Of a stretch of 50,756 bases of DNA, positions 27,851-36,867 are shown piece by piece. The position numbers and the translations under genes were made by a program. Within the stretch, counting starts at the first letter, position 1. Each line of letters starts with the position of its first letter. The notes beneath the pieces are model-generated. The model was not told the origin of the DNA. It made no database searches and saw nothing but the letters and a program-made list of their open reading frames with translations. Source of the DNA: Acidobacteriaceae bacterium (GTDB lineage Bacteria; Acidobacteriota; Terriglobia; Terriglobales; Acidobacteriaceae); assembly GCA_025350325.1 (NCBI GenBank), contig JANXYB010000059.1:1-50756 (forward strand), given 5' to 3'.

Positions 27851-28375
27851 CTGGAAATGGGACTGGCTGGTAGGACCGAGGCGGTCGTACTTTTTCTCCG
27901 CCTTCTTTGTCCAGAGGCCGCGCCATAAATCAAGCGCGCCCGCCGTAATGTCTGCGACGTTCACGATCCCCTGATCGGTAGCCCATGTACCGATCCGGGT
28001 GCCAGCAACCTCATAGATTGTGGCGGTACCCCGCGAGGTCAGCTTTTGCGCCGCCAGCCATCGCTCGGTGGCAACCTGCACCGTGATATTCTTGGCTTTC
28101 TGCGAGGCGGCCTTACGCGACTCATGCTCCGAGATTTCCTGCAGCTTCTTTTTCACTGGATCGCGTCGATCCCGCTCTACTTGAGCGGCTCGCTCTGCTT
28201 GCTCCCAAGAGCGGGTGTTGACGGTAACCCTGGTCGGTTTCCCGTCTTCAAAAATGTACAGCCACTTGCGGCAACGGCAACGCTTCCAGTTCCGATCTTC
28301 TTTCTTCGAGCAGCCGGCCTTGTGCCGCGCGTAGACCGAGACCGTCGTCAGGGTGTTATTCGCTTCCTTACTCAT
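27800..28375 (-). pseudogene. Truncated tyrosine recombinase/integrase, N-terminal part only
   Basis: An open frame of 191 codons from ATG 28375. It begins with a Cys-rich arm (VYARHKAGCSKKEDRNWKR, then CRCRKWLYIFEDGK), followed by RSWEQAERAA and a SAM-like core-binding domain (VQVATERWLAAQKLTSRGTATIY, ITAGALDLWRGLWTKKAEKKYDRLG). This is the N-terminal layout of acidobacterial phage-type integrases. Homology ends at SQSHF (about 27853); the last 17 or so residues are antisense of the ligase remnant. The whole catalytic domain with its Arg-His-Arg-Tyr residues is absent, so it cannot recombine DNA. It sits directly upstream of, and divergent from, nuoJ. Confidence 0.75.
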
Positions 28376-28392
28376 GCGGTGCATACACGCTG

Positions 28393-28411
28393 TTGTACAA
28401 ATTTTGTACAA
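28393..28411. promoter_or_regulatory. Tandem TTGTACAA palindromes upstream of nuoJ
   Basis: Two copies of the self-complementary octamer TTGTACAA are separated by ATT, making a 19-base near-palindrome. It lies between the divergent recombinase remnant (start 28375) and nuoJ (28459). It could be an operator of the lost element, a recombination-related site or part of the nuo promoter. No factor is assigned. Confidence 0.4.
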
Positions 28412-28458
28412 AATGCAATTTCCAATCTTAAGTTATTGATTCTATTCGAGACTATTAA

Positions 28459-28989
28459 ATGCACCTGATTTTGTTTATTGTCTTTGCCGGCCTCTGCCTC
28501 ACAGGAGCTATCAATCTTCTGTTGCAGACTCATCCCATCAATAGCGCGCTTTCGCTGATTGTGGTGATGACTTCTCTGGCCGTCCTTTATTTGCTGCTCG
28601 GCGCTGAGTTCCTTGCGGCTGCACAAGTCATCGTCTACGCCGGCGCCATTATGGTTCTATTCACCTTTGTAGTGATGCTGCTCAACGCAGGGCGCGAAGA
28701 ACGTACCCTCGGTAGCCGCGTCGCGCGCATCCTCGGCTTTCCCGCAGTGACTGCGATTCTGGCTGTCATGGCAACCGTGATCTTGCGCTCCGAGGACCTT
28801 GGCGTGGCGGGTTTACGCGACCGCATCACAACCACACAGGATTTGAGCGCTGTACTCTTCACCAAGCTGCTGCTTCCCTTTGAAGTAACCTCGGTGCTCA
28901 TCCTCATTGCAATTCTGGGTTCCGTAGCGCTGGCTCGCCAGGGCGACGGCAAGACGCGCGTCAACATAGGAAGGACGGCGGGCAAGTGA
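28459..28989 (+). CDS. nuoJ: NADH-quinone oxidoreductase subunit J
   Basis: A 176-residue membrane subunit of respiratory complex I with five predicted hydrophobic helices. The conserved stretch [22 protein letters not shown] (about residues 58-79) is the NuoJ TM3 signature with the pi-bulge involved in coupling. NuoJ lies in the proton-translocating membrane arm next to NuoH, NuoA and NuoK. It is first in the cluster here; its end overlaps the nuoK GTG start (GTGA), showing tight coupling. The nuoA-I genes that would normally precede it are not in this window; instead an integrase remnant lies 84 bases upstream. Confidence 0.95.
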   Translation: MHLILFIVFAGLCLTGAINLLLQTHPINSALSLIVVMTSLAVLYLLLGAEFLAAAQVIVYAGAIMVLFTFVVMLLNAGREERTLGSRVARILGFPAVTAILAVMATVILRSEDLGVAGLRDRITTTQDLSAVLFTKLLLPFEVTSVLILIAILGSVALARQGDGKTRVNIGRTAGK

Positions 28990-29321
28990 ACCCTACCCTC
29001 GGCCACCTGCTTCAGCAGGAAATCCCGCTCACGTGGTATTTGCTCTTGAGCGCTGTTTTGTTTTGCCTCGGCGTGCTGGGATTCCTCATCAAGCGCAACC
29101 TCATCACCGTCTTCATGTCGATCGAATTGATGTTGAACGCGGTCAATCTTTCCTTTGTCACGTTTGCCCACCAATGGCATGAAGTAAAGGGTCAGATATT
29201 TGTCTTCTTCGTAATGATGGTCGCCGCTGCTGAGGCAGCTGTGGGCCTCGCCATCATCATTGCGGTATTTCGCGCCCGCGCTACGCTTGCCGTAGACAGA
29301 ATCGACCTGATGAAACTATGA
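28986..29321 (+). CDS. nuoK: NADH-quinone oxidoreductase subunit K
   Basis: A 111-residue three-helix membrane subunit, related to MrpC. The first Glu of the proton path is in [13 protein letters not shown] (about residue 47) and the second in [12 protein letters not shown] (about residue 83), both conserved in NuoK. The start is GTG 28986, overlapping the nuoJ stop; its own stop overlaps the nuoL ATG (ATGA at 29318). It works between NuoJ and NuoN in proton transfer. Confidence 0.95.
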   Translation: MNPTLGHLLQQEIPLTWYLLLSAVLFCLGVLGFLIKRNLITVFMSIELMLNAVNLSFVTFAHQWHEVKGQIFVFFVMMVAAAEAAVGLAIIIAVFRARATLAVDRIDLMKL

Positions 29322-31273
29322 CCGGATCTCTCCATCTCTGGCTGATTCCGCTGCTGCCGTTTGCCGGATTCCTGATCAACGGCCTCTTGGGCCGTCGGTT
29401 ACCGAAGGCGTTGGTCACTGCGGTTGCGTTGCTGGCGTCACTGGGCTCGTTCGGGGTCGTGCTTATAAATGTCTTTAGCATGTTAGGCTCCATTCACATG
29501 CCGGCGTCTTTGCCGGTAGTTGAGACATTCGGCACTTGGATCAACACCGGCGCGTTGCATATTGACTTCAGTTTTGTACTCGACCAGCTTTCCATCATCA
29601 TGCTGTTGGTCGTTACCGGCGTTGGCTTCCTTATCCACATCTATTCTGTTGGCTACATGGCTCACGAAGAAGGCTATTGGCGCTTCTTCGCCTACATGAA
29701 CCTGTTCATGTTCTTCATGACGGTTCTCGTGCTCGCCGGCAATGCCCTGCTTATGTTTGTTGGATGGGAGGGAGTGGGCCTCGCATCGTATCTGCTCATC
29801 GGCTTCTACTTTCAGCGCACCTCTGCCGCCGATGCTGGAAAGAAAGCGTTCATCGTCAATCGCATCGGCGACTTCGGCTTTTTGATTGGCCTGTTTCTAC
29901 TGTTGGCTAATTTCGGCACGCTGACATTTTCGGAAATCAGCGCAAAGCTTGCTGCAAATCCCGCGTGGACAGGCGGAGTTCTCACCGCCATCGCCCTCTG
30001 TCTGCTGCTTGGCGCCGCTGGCAAAAGCGCACAGTTGCCGCTCTATGTCTGGCTGCCCGATGCGATGGAAGGCCCGACTCCCGTCTCGGCGCTCATTCAC
30101 GCTGCGACCATGGTGACAGCCGGCGTTTATATGATCGCGCGCACGCACACCCTTTTTGACCGGTCGCCCTTCGCACTGGGTGTGGTCGCGATCGTCGGAG
30201 CAGCGACAGCCCTCTTCGCCGCCACCATCGGCCTCGTACAAAACGACATCAAGCGCGTGCTTGCCTACTCCACGATTTCCCAGCTTGGCTACATGTTTCT
30301 GGGTTGCGGGGTTGCCGCCTACTCGGCTGCGATTTTCCACCTGATGACGCATGCGTTCTTCAAAGCGCTGCTCTTCCTCGCCGCTGGCTCCGTCATCCAT
30401 GCCATGGGCGGCGAACAGGATCTGCGCAAGATGGGCGGCCTTCGCAACAAGATTCCCATTACCTTCTGGACCATGACGGCCGCAGTCTTGGCCATCGCCG
30501 GCTTCTTTCCGTTCGCCGGCTTCTTCTCAAAGGACGCAATCCTATACGAAGCCTTTCAACATGGCGGGTCCGGCAAGGTCCTCTGGTTCGTTGGCGTCGT
30601 GACCGCGCTACTCACCAGCTTCTACATGTTCCGTCTTTGGTATCTGGCCTTCACCGGTGAATCGCGCAGCCACGACGTCCGCCCGCACGAGAGCCCGTGG
30701 TCGATGCTCGGCCCGCTGTCGCTTCTCGCGCTGCTATCGGTCGTCGGCGGTTGGATAGGGATCGACCGGTTCGGATCATTTCTAGCTCCTGTTCTAGGCG
30801 AAGTTGGCAATTCTGCAACCGCGCCCGGCGGCAAACAACTCGATATCATGCTGAGCATCATCGCGGTTGCCGTAGCACTGATTGGCTGGTTCATCGCCGA
30901 CAGGCTCTACCGTCAAAAGCCAGACAGCCCGGCACGTATCGCCGCTGCCCTCCCGACCGGCTACAGCGTGCTGGTTCACAAGTATTACGTCGACGAAATC
31001 TACGCCATGACAATCGTCCGGCCGCTTCTCTTCATGTCGAAATATTTTCTGGAATGGGTGGTCGATGTTGGCCTTCTCGGCGGAGCTGCATGGATGTTAG
31101 CCGGTAGCGCGACGTTGAGCGGTGCCATCCTGCAACGCTGGCAGTCGGGCAATCTGCGGTCTTACGCGGCGTGGCTGGCCGTCGGTGCGGCGGCATTGCT
31201 GGTGTTTGTGTTTGTGCCGTGGTCTACGGTGCTGGCTAATTTCGGAATTCATCTTGGCATGGCGGGGCAATGA
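29318..31273 (+). CDS. nuoL: NADH-quinone oxidoreductase subunit L
   Basis: A 651-residue antiporter-like subunit at the distal end of the complex I membrane arm. Recognisable segments are [18 protein letters not shown] with the TM5 Glu, [39 protein letters not shown] with the TM7 Lys and conserved His, and [24 protein letters not shown]-terminal stretch carries the long lateral helix and final TM. Length is near the usual 610-660. ATG 29318 overlaps the nuoK stop. It should translocate one proton per cycle. Confidence 0.95.
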   Translation: MTGSLHLWLIPLLPFAGFLINGLLGRRLPKALVTAVALLASLGSFGVVLINVFSMLGSIHMPASLPVVETFGTWINTGALHIDFSFVLDQLSIIMLLVVTGVGFLIHIYSVGYMAHEEGYWRFFAYMNLFMFFMTVLVLAGNALLMFVGWEGVGLASYLLIGFYFQRTSAADAGKKAFIVNRIGDFGFLIGLFLLLANFGTLTFSEISAKLAANPAWTGGVLTAIALCLLLGAAGKSAQLPLYVWLPDAMEGPTPVSALIHAATMVTAGVYMIARTHTLFDRSPFALGVVAIVGAATALFAATIGLVQNDIKRVLAYSTISQLGYMFLGCGVAAYSAAIFHLMTHAFFKALLFLAAGSVIHAMGGEQDLRKMGGLRNKIPITFWTMTAAVLAIAGFFPFAGFFSKDAILYEAFQHGGSGKVLWFVGVVTALLTSFYMFRLWYLAFTGESRSHDVRPHESPWSMLGPLSLLALLSVVGGWIGIDRFGSFLAPVLGEVGNSATAPGGKQLDIMLSIIAVAVALIGWFIADRLYRQKPDSPARIAAALPTGYSVLVHKYYVDEIYAMTIVRPLLFMSKYFLEWVVDVGLLGGAAWMLAGSATLSGAILQRWQSGNLRSYAAWLAVGAAALLVFVFVPWSTVLANFGIHLGMAGQ

Positions 31274-31277
31274 GAAA

Positions 31278-32762
31278 GTGAACGCGATAAACCCATCGAT
31301 TCTCACGTTGATCCTGCTGCTGCCGCTCGCAGGTGCTGGGCTGGTTATGCTGCTGCCTGACCGCGGCAAACTTCCCGCATGGATTACGCTTTTTATCTCA
31401 CTGATCACCTTCGGCCTAACCCTGCATCTACCCGCATACTTTGCTCTCGGTCAACATGGATTCCAATTCGAAATCAACAAGCCGTGGATTGATAGCCCCG
31501 CAATTTTTTACCACGTCGGGGTGGACGGGCTCAGTCTTTGGTTGGTCGTCCTGGTCGGACTGCTGGCTCCGGTTGGAGTGCTGGCTAGCTGGAATGCGAT
31601 CAAGGAAAGGCGCAAGATTTACTACGCGCTTTTTCTGGTGCAGCAGACCGCCATGTTCGGCGTCTTTATCTCGCTCGATTTGATGTTGTATTACGGCTTT
31701 TGGGAATTGTCGCTAGTGCCGATGGCGATTCTGATTGCCATGTACGGGCGTAAAGACGGACCTAAGGCAGCAATCAAATTCTTCCTTTTCACATTCATTC
31801 CGTCTGCGCCGTTGCTGGTAGCAATCCTATGGCTCTACGCGCGTACGGGAAGCTTCAATTTCTCCGATCTCCAGGTGCTCATCGCGAGCGGTTCCCTTCC
31901 CGCGACGCCGCTGGCGTGGGTGGCTCTAGCGTTCTTACTTGCCTTTGCCGTCAAGGTGCCCGTATTTCCATTGCACGGCTGGCTTGCCGACACATTCAGT
32001 GAAGCCCCGGTCGCTCTCGCCATGGTGGTCGCAGGCAAGCTGGGCCTCTACTCGATGCTGCGATTCCACGTTGGCCTGTTTCCAGATCAGGCACGCGCCA
32101 TAGCGCCGCTCTTGATTGCTCTAGCCGTGATTGGAATTCTGTATGGCGCGTGCCTCGCTCTTGTCCAAAGAGACTTCTGGCGGCTGCTTGCTTTTGCAGC
32201 CCTGAGCCATTTGAGCTTGATCACACTCGGCATTTATGGACTCACGTTTACCGGTTGGAATGGCGCGATTTATCAAATTCTCAACCACGAGACCATCGAC
32301 GCCTCGCTCTTCGTTCTGCTGGGAGTACTTGAGATTCGCTACGCCACCAGTCAGATTGCATCTTATGGAGGCTTGGCAAACAAGATTCCGCGAACAGCGA
32401 CTCTGTTCGTGATTACATCCCTGGCCATGATCGGATTGCCGATGCTGAGCAGTTTCGTCGGCGAGTTCCTGATCTTGTCGAGCACCTTTACAGGTGTGAG
32501 TCGCGGGTTGGCGATCGCCGCAACCCTGGGCGTCATTCTCAGCGCCGCCTACATGCTCTGGCTCGTTCAGCGCATCTTCTATGGTCCGCAAGGCGCGCTG
32601 GCAGCATCGCGTCCGCCGGATGACCTGCGCATCGGCGAATCGGCAGTGCTGTGGCCTCTTGCGGTCCTGATGCTCGTCATGGGATTAGCACCGTCCCTCT
32701 GGATGCGCACTATCGAGAACCGCGTGAGCGCGATTCACATTCATCAGGAGGGCCAGCGGTGA
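31278..32762 (+). CDS. nuoM: NADH-quinone oxidoreductase subunit M
   Basis: A 494-residue antiporter-like membrane subunit. Key segments: YGFWELSLVPMAILIAMYG with the TM5 Glu, FAVKVPVFPLHGWLADTFSEAPVALAMVVAGKLGLY with the TM7 Lys, and QRDFWRLLAFAALSHLSLITLGIYG. The frame stays open back into nuoL, but GTG 31278, four bases after the nuoL stop, gives the normal N-terminus (INPSILTLILLLPLAGA). It ends in GTGA, shared with the nuoN start. Confidence 0.94.
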   Translation: MNAINPSILTLILLLPLAGAGLVMLLPDRGKLPAWITLFISLITFGLTLHLPAYFALGQHGFQFEINKPWIDSPAIFYHVGVDGLSLWLVVLVGLLAPVGVLASWNAIKERRKIYYALFLVQQTAMFGVFISLDLMLYYGFWELSLVPMAILIAMYGRKDGPKAAIKFFLFTFIPSAPLLVAILWLYARTGSFNFSDLQVLIASGSLPATPLAWVALAFLLAFAVKVPVFPLHGWLADTFSEAPVALAMVVAGKLGLYSMLRFHVGLFPDQARAIAPLLIALAVIGILYGACLALVQRDFWRLLAFAALSHLSLITLGIYGLTFTGWNGAIYQILNHETIDASLFVLLGVLEIRYATSQIASYGGLANKIPRTATLFVITSLAMIGLPMLSSFVGEFLILSSTFTGVSRGLAIAATLGVILSAAYMLWLVQRIFYGPQGALAASRPPDDLRIGESAVLWPLAVLMLVMGLAPSLWMRTIENRVSAIHIHQEGQR

Positions 32763-34267
32763 ATTCCGTTCCCGATATATACCGTATCCTTCCCGAAGTC
32801 ATTCTCACGCTGACCGGCGTCGCAATCATGATGATCGACGCCTCGATTCCTCCGGATTGGGCGCGGCGGTCGTTAGGCTGGATCGCGGCCCTCGGCACGA
32901 CGGTTGCCCTTTACGCAAGCCTTTGGCAGCTTTCCCTGCCCATGGGAACGGGGTTTTCAGAGACAGTTGAGACCAGTGCGTTCACAGTCTTCTTTCATGT
33001 GCTCATTTGCGGAATTGTACTGGTGACGTTGTTGCTCTCGCTTGATTCGTTGCCTGAAGACAGCCACCACCAGGGCGAGTACTACGCGCTCATTGTGTTT
33101 GGTGCCGTAGGCATGTGCCTGCTCACCGGGGCTATCGAACTGCTCGTAGTGTTCATCGCGCTCGAAATCTCTTCCATCTCGACCTACATACTGGCCGGTT
33201 ACCGCAAGCAAAGCGGTCGCGGACCGGAAGCGGCCATTAAGTATTTCCTGCTCGGGTCTTTCGCTACCGGATTTCTGCTTTATGGAATTGCGCTGACTTT
33301 CGGAGCCACCGGCACCACGGCGATTTACGAGATCGCCCGCCATGTTTCCGCCGCGCCAAATCGCTCCATGGTACTGGCCGGTATGGCGCTCATGCTGGTC
33401 GGCATTCTGTTTAAAGTTTCCGCTGCCCCCTTCCACGTGTGGACTCCCGACGTATACGAGGGCGCCCCCTCCCCGGTGGTTGCGCTCATGTCCACCGCGC
33501 CAAAGGCGGCGGCCTTTGCCCTCCTGTTGCGCGTGCTTTTTGAAATGTTCCCGACGCTGCGATCAGTCTGGTCGCCAATGTTGTGGATCGTCGCGGTACT
33601 CTCAATGACCGTTGGCAATCTGGCGGCGTTGCGTCAACAGAGCGTCAAGCGTATGCTCGCCTATTCCTCGATTGCGCATGCCGGCTATCTACTCGCAGCT
33701 TTCGCAGGCCTCGGTACAATCGGAATTGCTGCAGCCAGCTTTTACACGGCTGCCTATGCGGCAATGAATGTCGGCATCTTCGCGGTGGTAACTCTCGTCA
33801 GCGGGTACGACGAAAAGCGGCCGCTCATCCAGGATTTTCGCGGACTTATTTACCGTTCGCCCTTGCTCGGTAGTCTTCTGATTTTTTTCCTGGTTTCGCT
33901 AGTGGGAATTCCCTTTACCGGCGGGTTCTTCGGCAAGTTTTATTCATTCTCGGCTGCAATCGGCGCAGGCGCGGTTGGCTTGGCAATCATCGGCTTACTC
34001 AATTCCGGAGTGGCCGCGGGCTACTATCTGCGCCTGGCATTTGTAGCCGCACAGCGGCCCGAGGATGGCGATACGATTCAAGCGCCGGCTCCGCAGGTAG
34101 GCGTAGCGGTTGGTGCGGCGTTGCTGTTTGCGGTCGCGGCAACCTTGATACTCGGTATCGTGCCCGGAGGCATTCTGAGGGCTTCAGAAGCAGGCGCGCA
34201 TAGCTTACAGGCTCCGCCCGCTGAGGCGTCGCCGTCCGGCATCACTGCAATACAGACAAATCCTTAG
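32759..34267 (+). CDS. nuoN: NADH-quinone oxidoreductase subunit N
   Basis: A 502-residue antiporter-like subunit. Segments seen: VFIALEISSISTYILAGYRK with the TM5 Glu, LFKVSAAPFHVWTPDVYEGAPSPVVALMSTAPKAAAFALLL with the TM7 Lys, and QQSVKRMLAYSSIAHAGYLLAAF. GTG 32759 overlaps the nuoM TGA and has AGGAGG upstream, so the longer frame from 32651 is rejected. The last 26 bases overlap the 3' end of the convergent glycosyltransferase gene. It closes the nuoJKLMN block. Confidence 0.95.
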   Translation: MNSVPDIYRILPEVILTLTGVAIMMIDASIPPDWARRSLGWIAALGTTVALYASLWQLSLPMGTGFSETVETSAFTVFFHVLICGIVLVTLLLSLDSLPEDSHHQGEYYALIVFGAVGMCLLTGAIELLVVFIALEISSISTYILAGYRKQSGRGPEAAIKYFLLGSFATGFLLYGIALTFGATGTTAIYEIARHVSAAPNRSMVLAGMALMLVGILFKVSAAPFHVWTPDVYEGAPSPVVALMSTAPKAAAFALLLRVLFEMFPTLRSVWSPMLWIVAVLSMTVGNLAALRQQSVKRMLAYSSIAHAGYLLAAFAGLGTIGIAAASFYTAAYAAMNVGIFAVVTLVSGYDEKRPLIQDFRGLIYRSPLLGSLLIFFLVSLVGIPFTGGFFGKFYSFSAAIGAGAVGLAIIGLLNSGVAAGYYLRLAFVAAQRPEDGDTIQAPAPQVGVAVGAALLFAVAATLILGIVPGGILRASEAGAHSLQAPPAEASPSGITAIQTNP

Positions 34268-35468
34268 CGATGTGGGCGGATGACTCTGTGCTGTCTTGAT
34301 TCATCAGGTTCGTATAATATGCGACCGTAAGGCCCAGGACTTGTGTGTCTAAAAAGTGCTCAATCACCCAGGACCGGGCAGCAAGCCCCATTCGCTGCCG
34401 CAACGGTGGATCGCGCAACAGCTTGAGCGCGGCCTCGCAGATGGCTTCAGGATAACCAGGCGGAATAAGCAAGCCTGTAAACTCGGGGACAACCGCATCG
34501 CGCGAGCCAGTACAGAGTGTGGTGATAACCGGTACTCCCGTCGCTGCTGCCTCGAGAACCACATTGGGAAATCCCTCTCTCCAGGTGGGAAGGATCATCA
34601 AATCCATCGCGCGATAGTAGGGCGCCGTGTCGCCCACAAATCCCGTGAACAAAATGCGCGGATGACTCAGGATCAGCGTTCGCAGACGGTCATCGAGAGC
34701 ATCTTCTGCGGCATCAAACCAGCCGACCAGCAGCAGATATGTTTCCGGCTCTGCCTTCAAAATCATGGTGAACGCCGCGATGAGTTCGGGCAAGCCCTTG
34801 TCGCACGTGAGTCTGCCGACAAACCCCAATACGTGAGCATCGGCGGAGATACCAAAACTTGCTCGCACGGTCGAGAAGCCCGGAGAGAATCGATCCACAT
34901 CTACGCCATTGCTGCTTCCCTCCCCTAAAACTGCCAACTTTGCAGCAGGAGCGATACGCAACGCGAGCGCCTTGGCGCGAAGACTTTCGCTGTTGCACAC
35001 CACCAGGTGTGCGCACGACGCAGCCAAACGTTCAGCAGCTAGTAGGATCGAACGCTTCAACCCACGCGCTGATTCCATTTTGAGCCCACGCAGTGAATAG
35101 ATGCGCGTAGGAACGCCGCATAGTTTGGCGGCAATACTGCCTAAAAGCCCAGCTTTGGGTGTACTGAATTCGACCAGATCGGGCCTGAGTCTACGAAGCA
35201 GCCGATACATAACTATTAAAGTCCTGCAATCCGCCAGCGGCGCGATTCCCCTTTGAATTTCAATCGGATGTACATCTACTCCTACCGCTTGGGCTGTGTC
35301 GTCAAGTTGCTGCCCGGGGCCAGATAGGACGGAGACGTGAAATCCTGCCTCGTGAAAAGCTCGAATGCGTGCAGGCAAAACCACGCAACTTTGGGCGCAC
35401 GTAATGCCAATCACCACGTGGTGACTCTTCGAGATAACAGAATCTTTGCAAGAGTACGCACGCTTCAT
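34242..35468 (-). CDS. GT4 glycosyltransferase
   Basis: A 408-residue GT-B fold glycosyltransferase. The N-terminal acceptor domain contains GITCAQSCVVLPARIRAFHEAGFHVSVLSGPG (start of a WcaA/Glyco_trans_4-like fold). The C-terminal domain has LGFVGRLTCDKGLPELIAAF and the EGFPNVVLEAAATGVPV motif, whose Glu pair binds the nucleotide sugar. It resembles transferases that extend undecaprenyl-linked repeats, such as capM-type N-acetylgalactosaminyltransferases, but donor and acceptor cannot be read here. ATG 35468 is chosen over a preceding TTG. It opens the exopolysaccharide region and is divergent from the next glycosyltransferase. Confidence 0.85.
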   Translation of the reverse strand: MKRAYSCKDSVISKSHHVVIGITCAQSCVVLPARIRAFHEAGFHVSVLSGPGQQLDDTAQAVGVDVHPIEIQRGIAPLADCRTLIVMYRLLRRLRPDLVEFSTPKAGLLGSIAAKLCGVPTRIYSLRGLKMESARGLKRSILLAAERLAASCAHLVVCNSESLRAKALALRIAPAAKLAVLGEGSSNGVDVDRFSPGFSTVRASFGISADAHVLGFVGRLTCDKGLPELIAAFTMILKAEPETYLLLVGWFDAAEDALDDRLRTLILSHPRILFTGFVGDTAPYYRAMDLMILPTWREGFPNVVLEAAATGVPVITTLCTGSRDAVVPEFTGLLIPPGYPEAICEAALKLLRDPPLRQRMGLAARSWVIEHFLDTQVLGLTVAYYTNLMNQDSTESSAHIAKDLSVLQ

Positions 35469-35674
35469 CAATGATTGAATTGAGATGTTGCACCTGCGGT
35501 CAAGCTATCGGGTGTTGGGGAATACCCGCAGAAACTCGCTTTCGGCCATGCAAAGATAGGATTAGCCGCTTAGTCTGAAGCATTAACCCTCAGATCCGAT
35601 AGCCATTCCAAGCCCGCAAGCATTTCGTGCCGAGTCGAATTATTAATCTTTATTAATCAAAACCATAGCATCGG

Positions 35675-35688
35675 CGCACACATGTGCG
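35675..35688. promoter_or_regulatory. Inverted repeat in the divergent glycosyltransferase promoter region
   Basis: CGCACA-CA-TGTGCG is a 6-base inverted repeat with a 2-base spacer, preceded by two copies of TTATTAATC (35639-35658 region). It lies in the 244-bp region between the divergent starts at 35468 and 35713. A regulator site is possible; no family assigned. Confidence 0.25.
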
Positions 35689-35712
35689 TGTGAGCCAAAT
35701 CACGTCTCTATT

Positions 35713-36867
35713 ATGAACAGATCAGGTAGTCTCCGACACGCGGGCGTGTTTATGACGAAGCGGCACAGGGTCTTACTTTTGATCCCGCATCTGGGCGGTG
35801 GCGGGGCCGAGCAGGTCACGGAAATTCTCGCAAAAAATCTGTCCCCCTACAAATATGAACTTCATTTAGGACTGGCGTCTCAGGCTGCATTCGACAAAAA
35901 GCTGGTACCTGAGGGGATTTCCGTTCATTGTTTGGGCGGTCGCAGAGTGCGAGACTCTGCATTCAGGCTCGTAAAACTCGTGTGGCAGTTGCGGCCTGCC
36001 GTGATCTTGTCAGGCATGACGCATTTAAATCTTCTGGTACTTCTATTGCGGATTTTTTATCCGCCACGAACGATTGTCCTGGTTCGTCAAAACGCCACTG
36101 TCTCTTCGGCGCTCGGCTTCGGCAGTCTGCCTGGATACACCGGCCTACTCTACCGCCTTTTCTATCGGCGTGCAGATCGCGTAATTTGTCAGTCTGAAGC
36201 CATGGCTGATGATCTTTGTACGGCCCTTCGCATCTCGCAGGCTAAGGTCGCAGTGTTGTTGAATCCGGTTGACGTCGACCGCATCCGTACGTTCGCGGCC
36301 AACGCGCCAAATCTTTGGCATAGCGATGGGCCGAATCTGCTTGCGGTTGGTAGACTGTCGTACGAAAAAGGATTCGACATCTTGTTAGAGGCATTCGCCG
36401 CATTTCTAGCGGAATATCCCAGCGCCAATCTCGGCATCGCCGGAGAAGGCACTTGCGAAGCGGCCTTGAGGGCGCAAGCCGCCGCTCTCGGAATTGATAG
36501 TAAGGTACGCTTCCTCGGGCACGTCGATTTTCCTGCGCTCTATTTTCCGGGAGCTTCGCTGCTGGTCGTTTCATCGCGTCATGAGGGTATGCCAAATGCC
36601 ATGCTGGAGGCGGCAGCTGCGGGATTGCCGCTTGTGTCAATGCCTGCATCGCGCGGCATTGTAGATCTGCTGCGCGCCCAGCCAGGAACATGGATCGCGG
36701 GTGACGTTTCGGCACAGGCGTTAAGAGCCTCTCTCGTCAAGGCACTGCAAACGCTCAAGCCAGGTGAGCGTTTCGCGCACGAATGGATCAACCAGTTTCG
36801 TATTGAAGTTGCAGTCAAGGCGTACGAAGATTTGATCGATGCGACTATCGATGGGAGCCGGCCATGA
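35713..36867 (+). CDS. GT4 glycosyltransferase
   Basis: A 384-residue glycosyltransferase. The N-terminus has the LLLIPHLGGGGAEQVTEILAKNL motif common to GT4 enzymes (loop contacting the donor). The C-terminal half has NLLAVGRLSYEKGFDILLEAFAAF and RHEGMPNAMLEAAAAGLPLVSM with the Glu-x7-Glu signature. No signal peptide; it should work at the cytoplasmic face of the inner membrane. ATG 35752 is an alternative start nearer the fold; neither has a strong ribosome-binding site. Its stop overlaps the next gene's ATG (ATGA at 36864). Sugar specificity unknown. Confidence 0.85.
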   Translation: MNRSGSLRHAGVFMTKRHRVLLLIPHLGGGGAEQVTEILAKNLSPYKYELHLGLASQAAFDKKLVPEGISVHCLGGRRVRDSAFRLVKLVWQLRPAVILSGMTHLNLLVLLLRIFYPPRTIVLVRQNATVSSALGFGSLPGYTGLLYRLFYRRADRVICQSEAMADDLCTALRISQAKVAVLLNPVDVDRIRTFAANAPNLWHSDGPNLLAVGRLSYEKGFDILLEAFAAFLAEYPSANLGIAGEGTCEAALRAQAAALGIDSKVRFLGHVDFPALYFPGASLLVVSSRHEGMPNAMLEAAAAGLPLVSMPASRGIVDLLRAQPGTWIAGDVSAQALRASLVKALQTLKPGERFAHEWINQFRIEVAVKAYEDLIDATIDGSRP

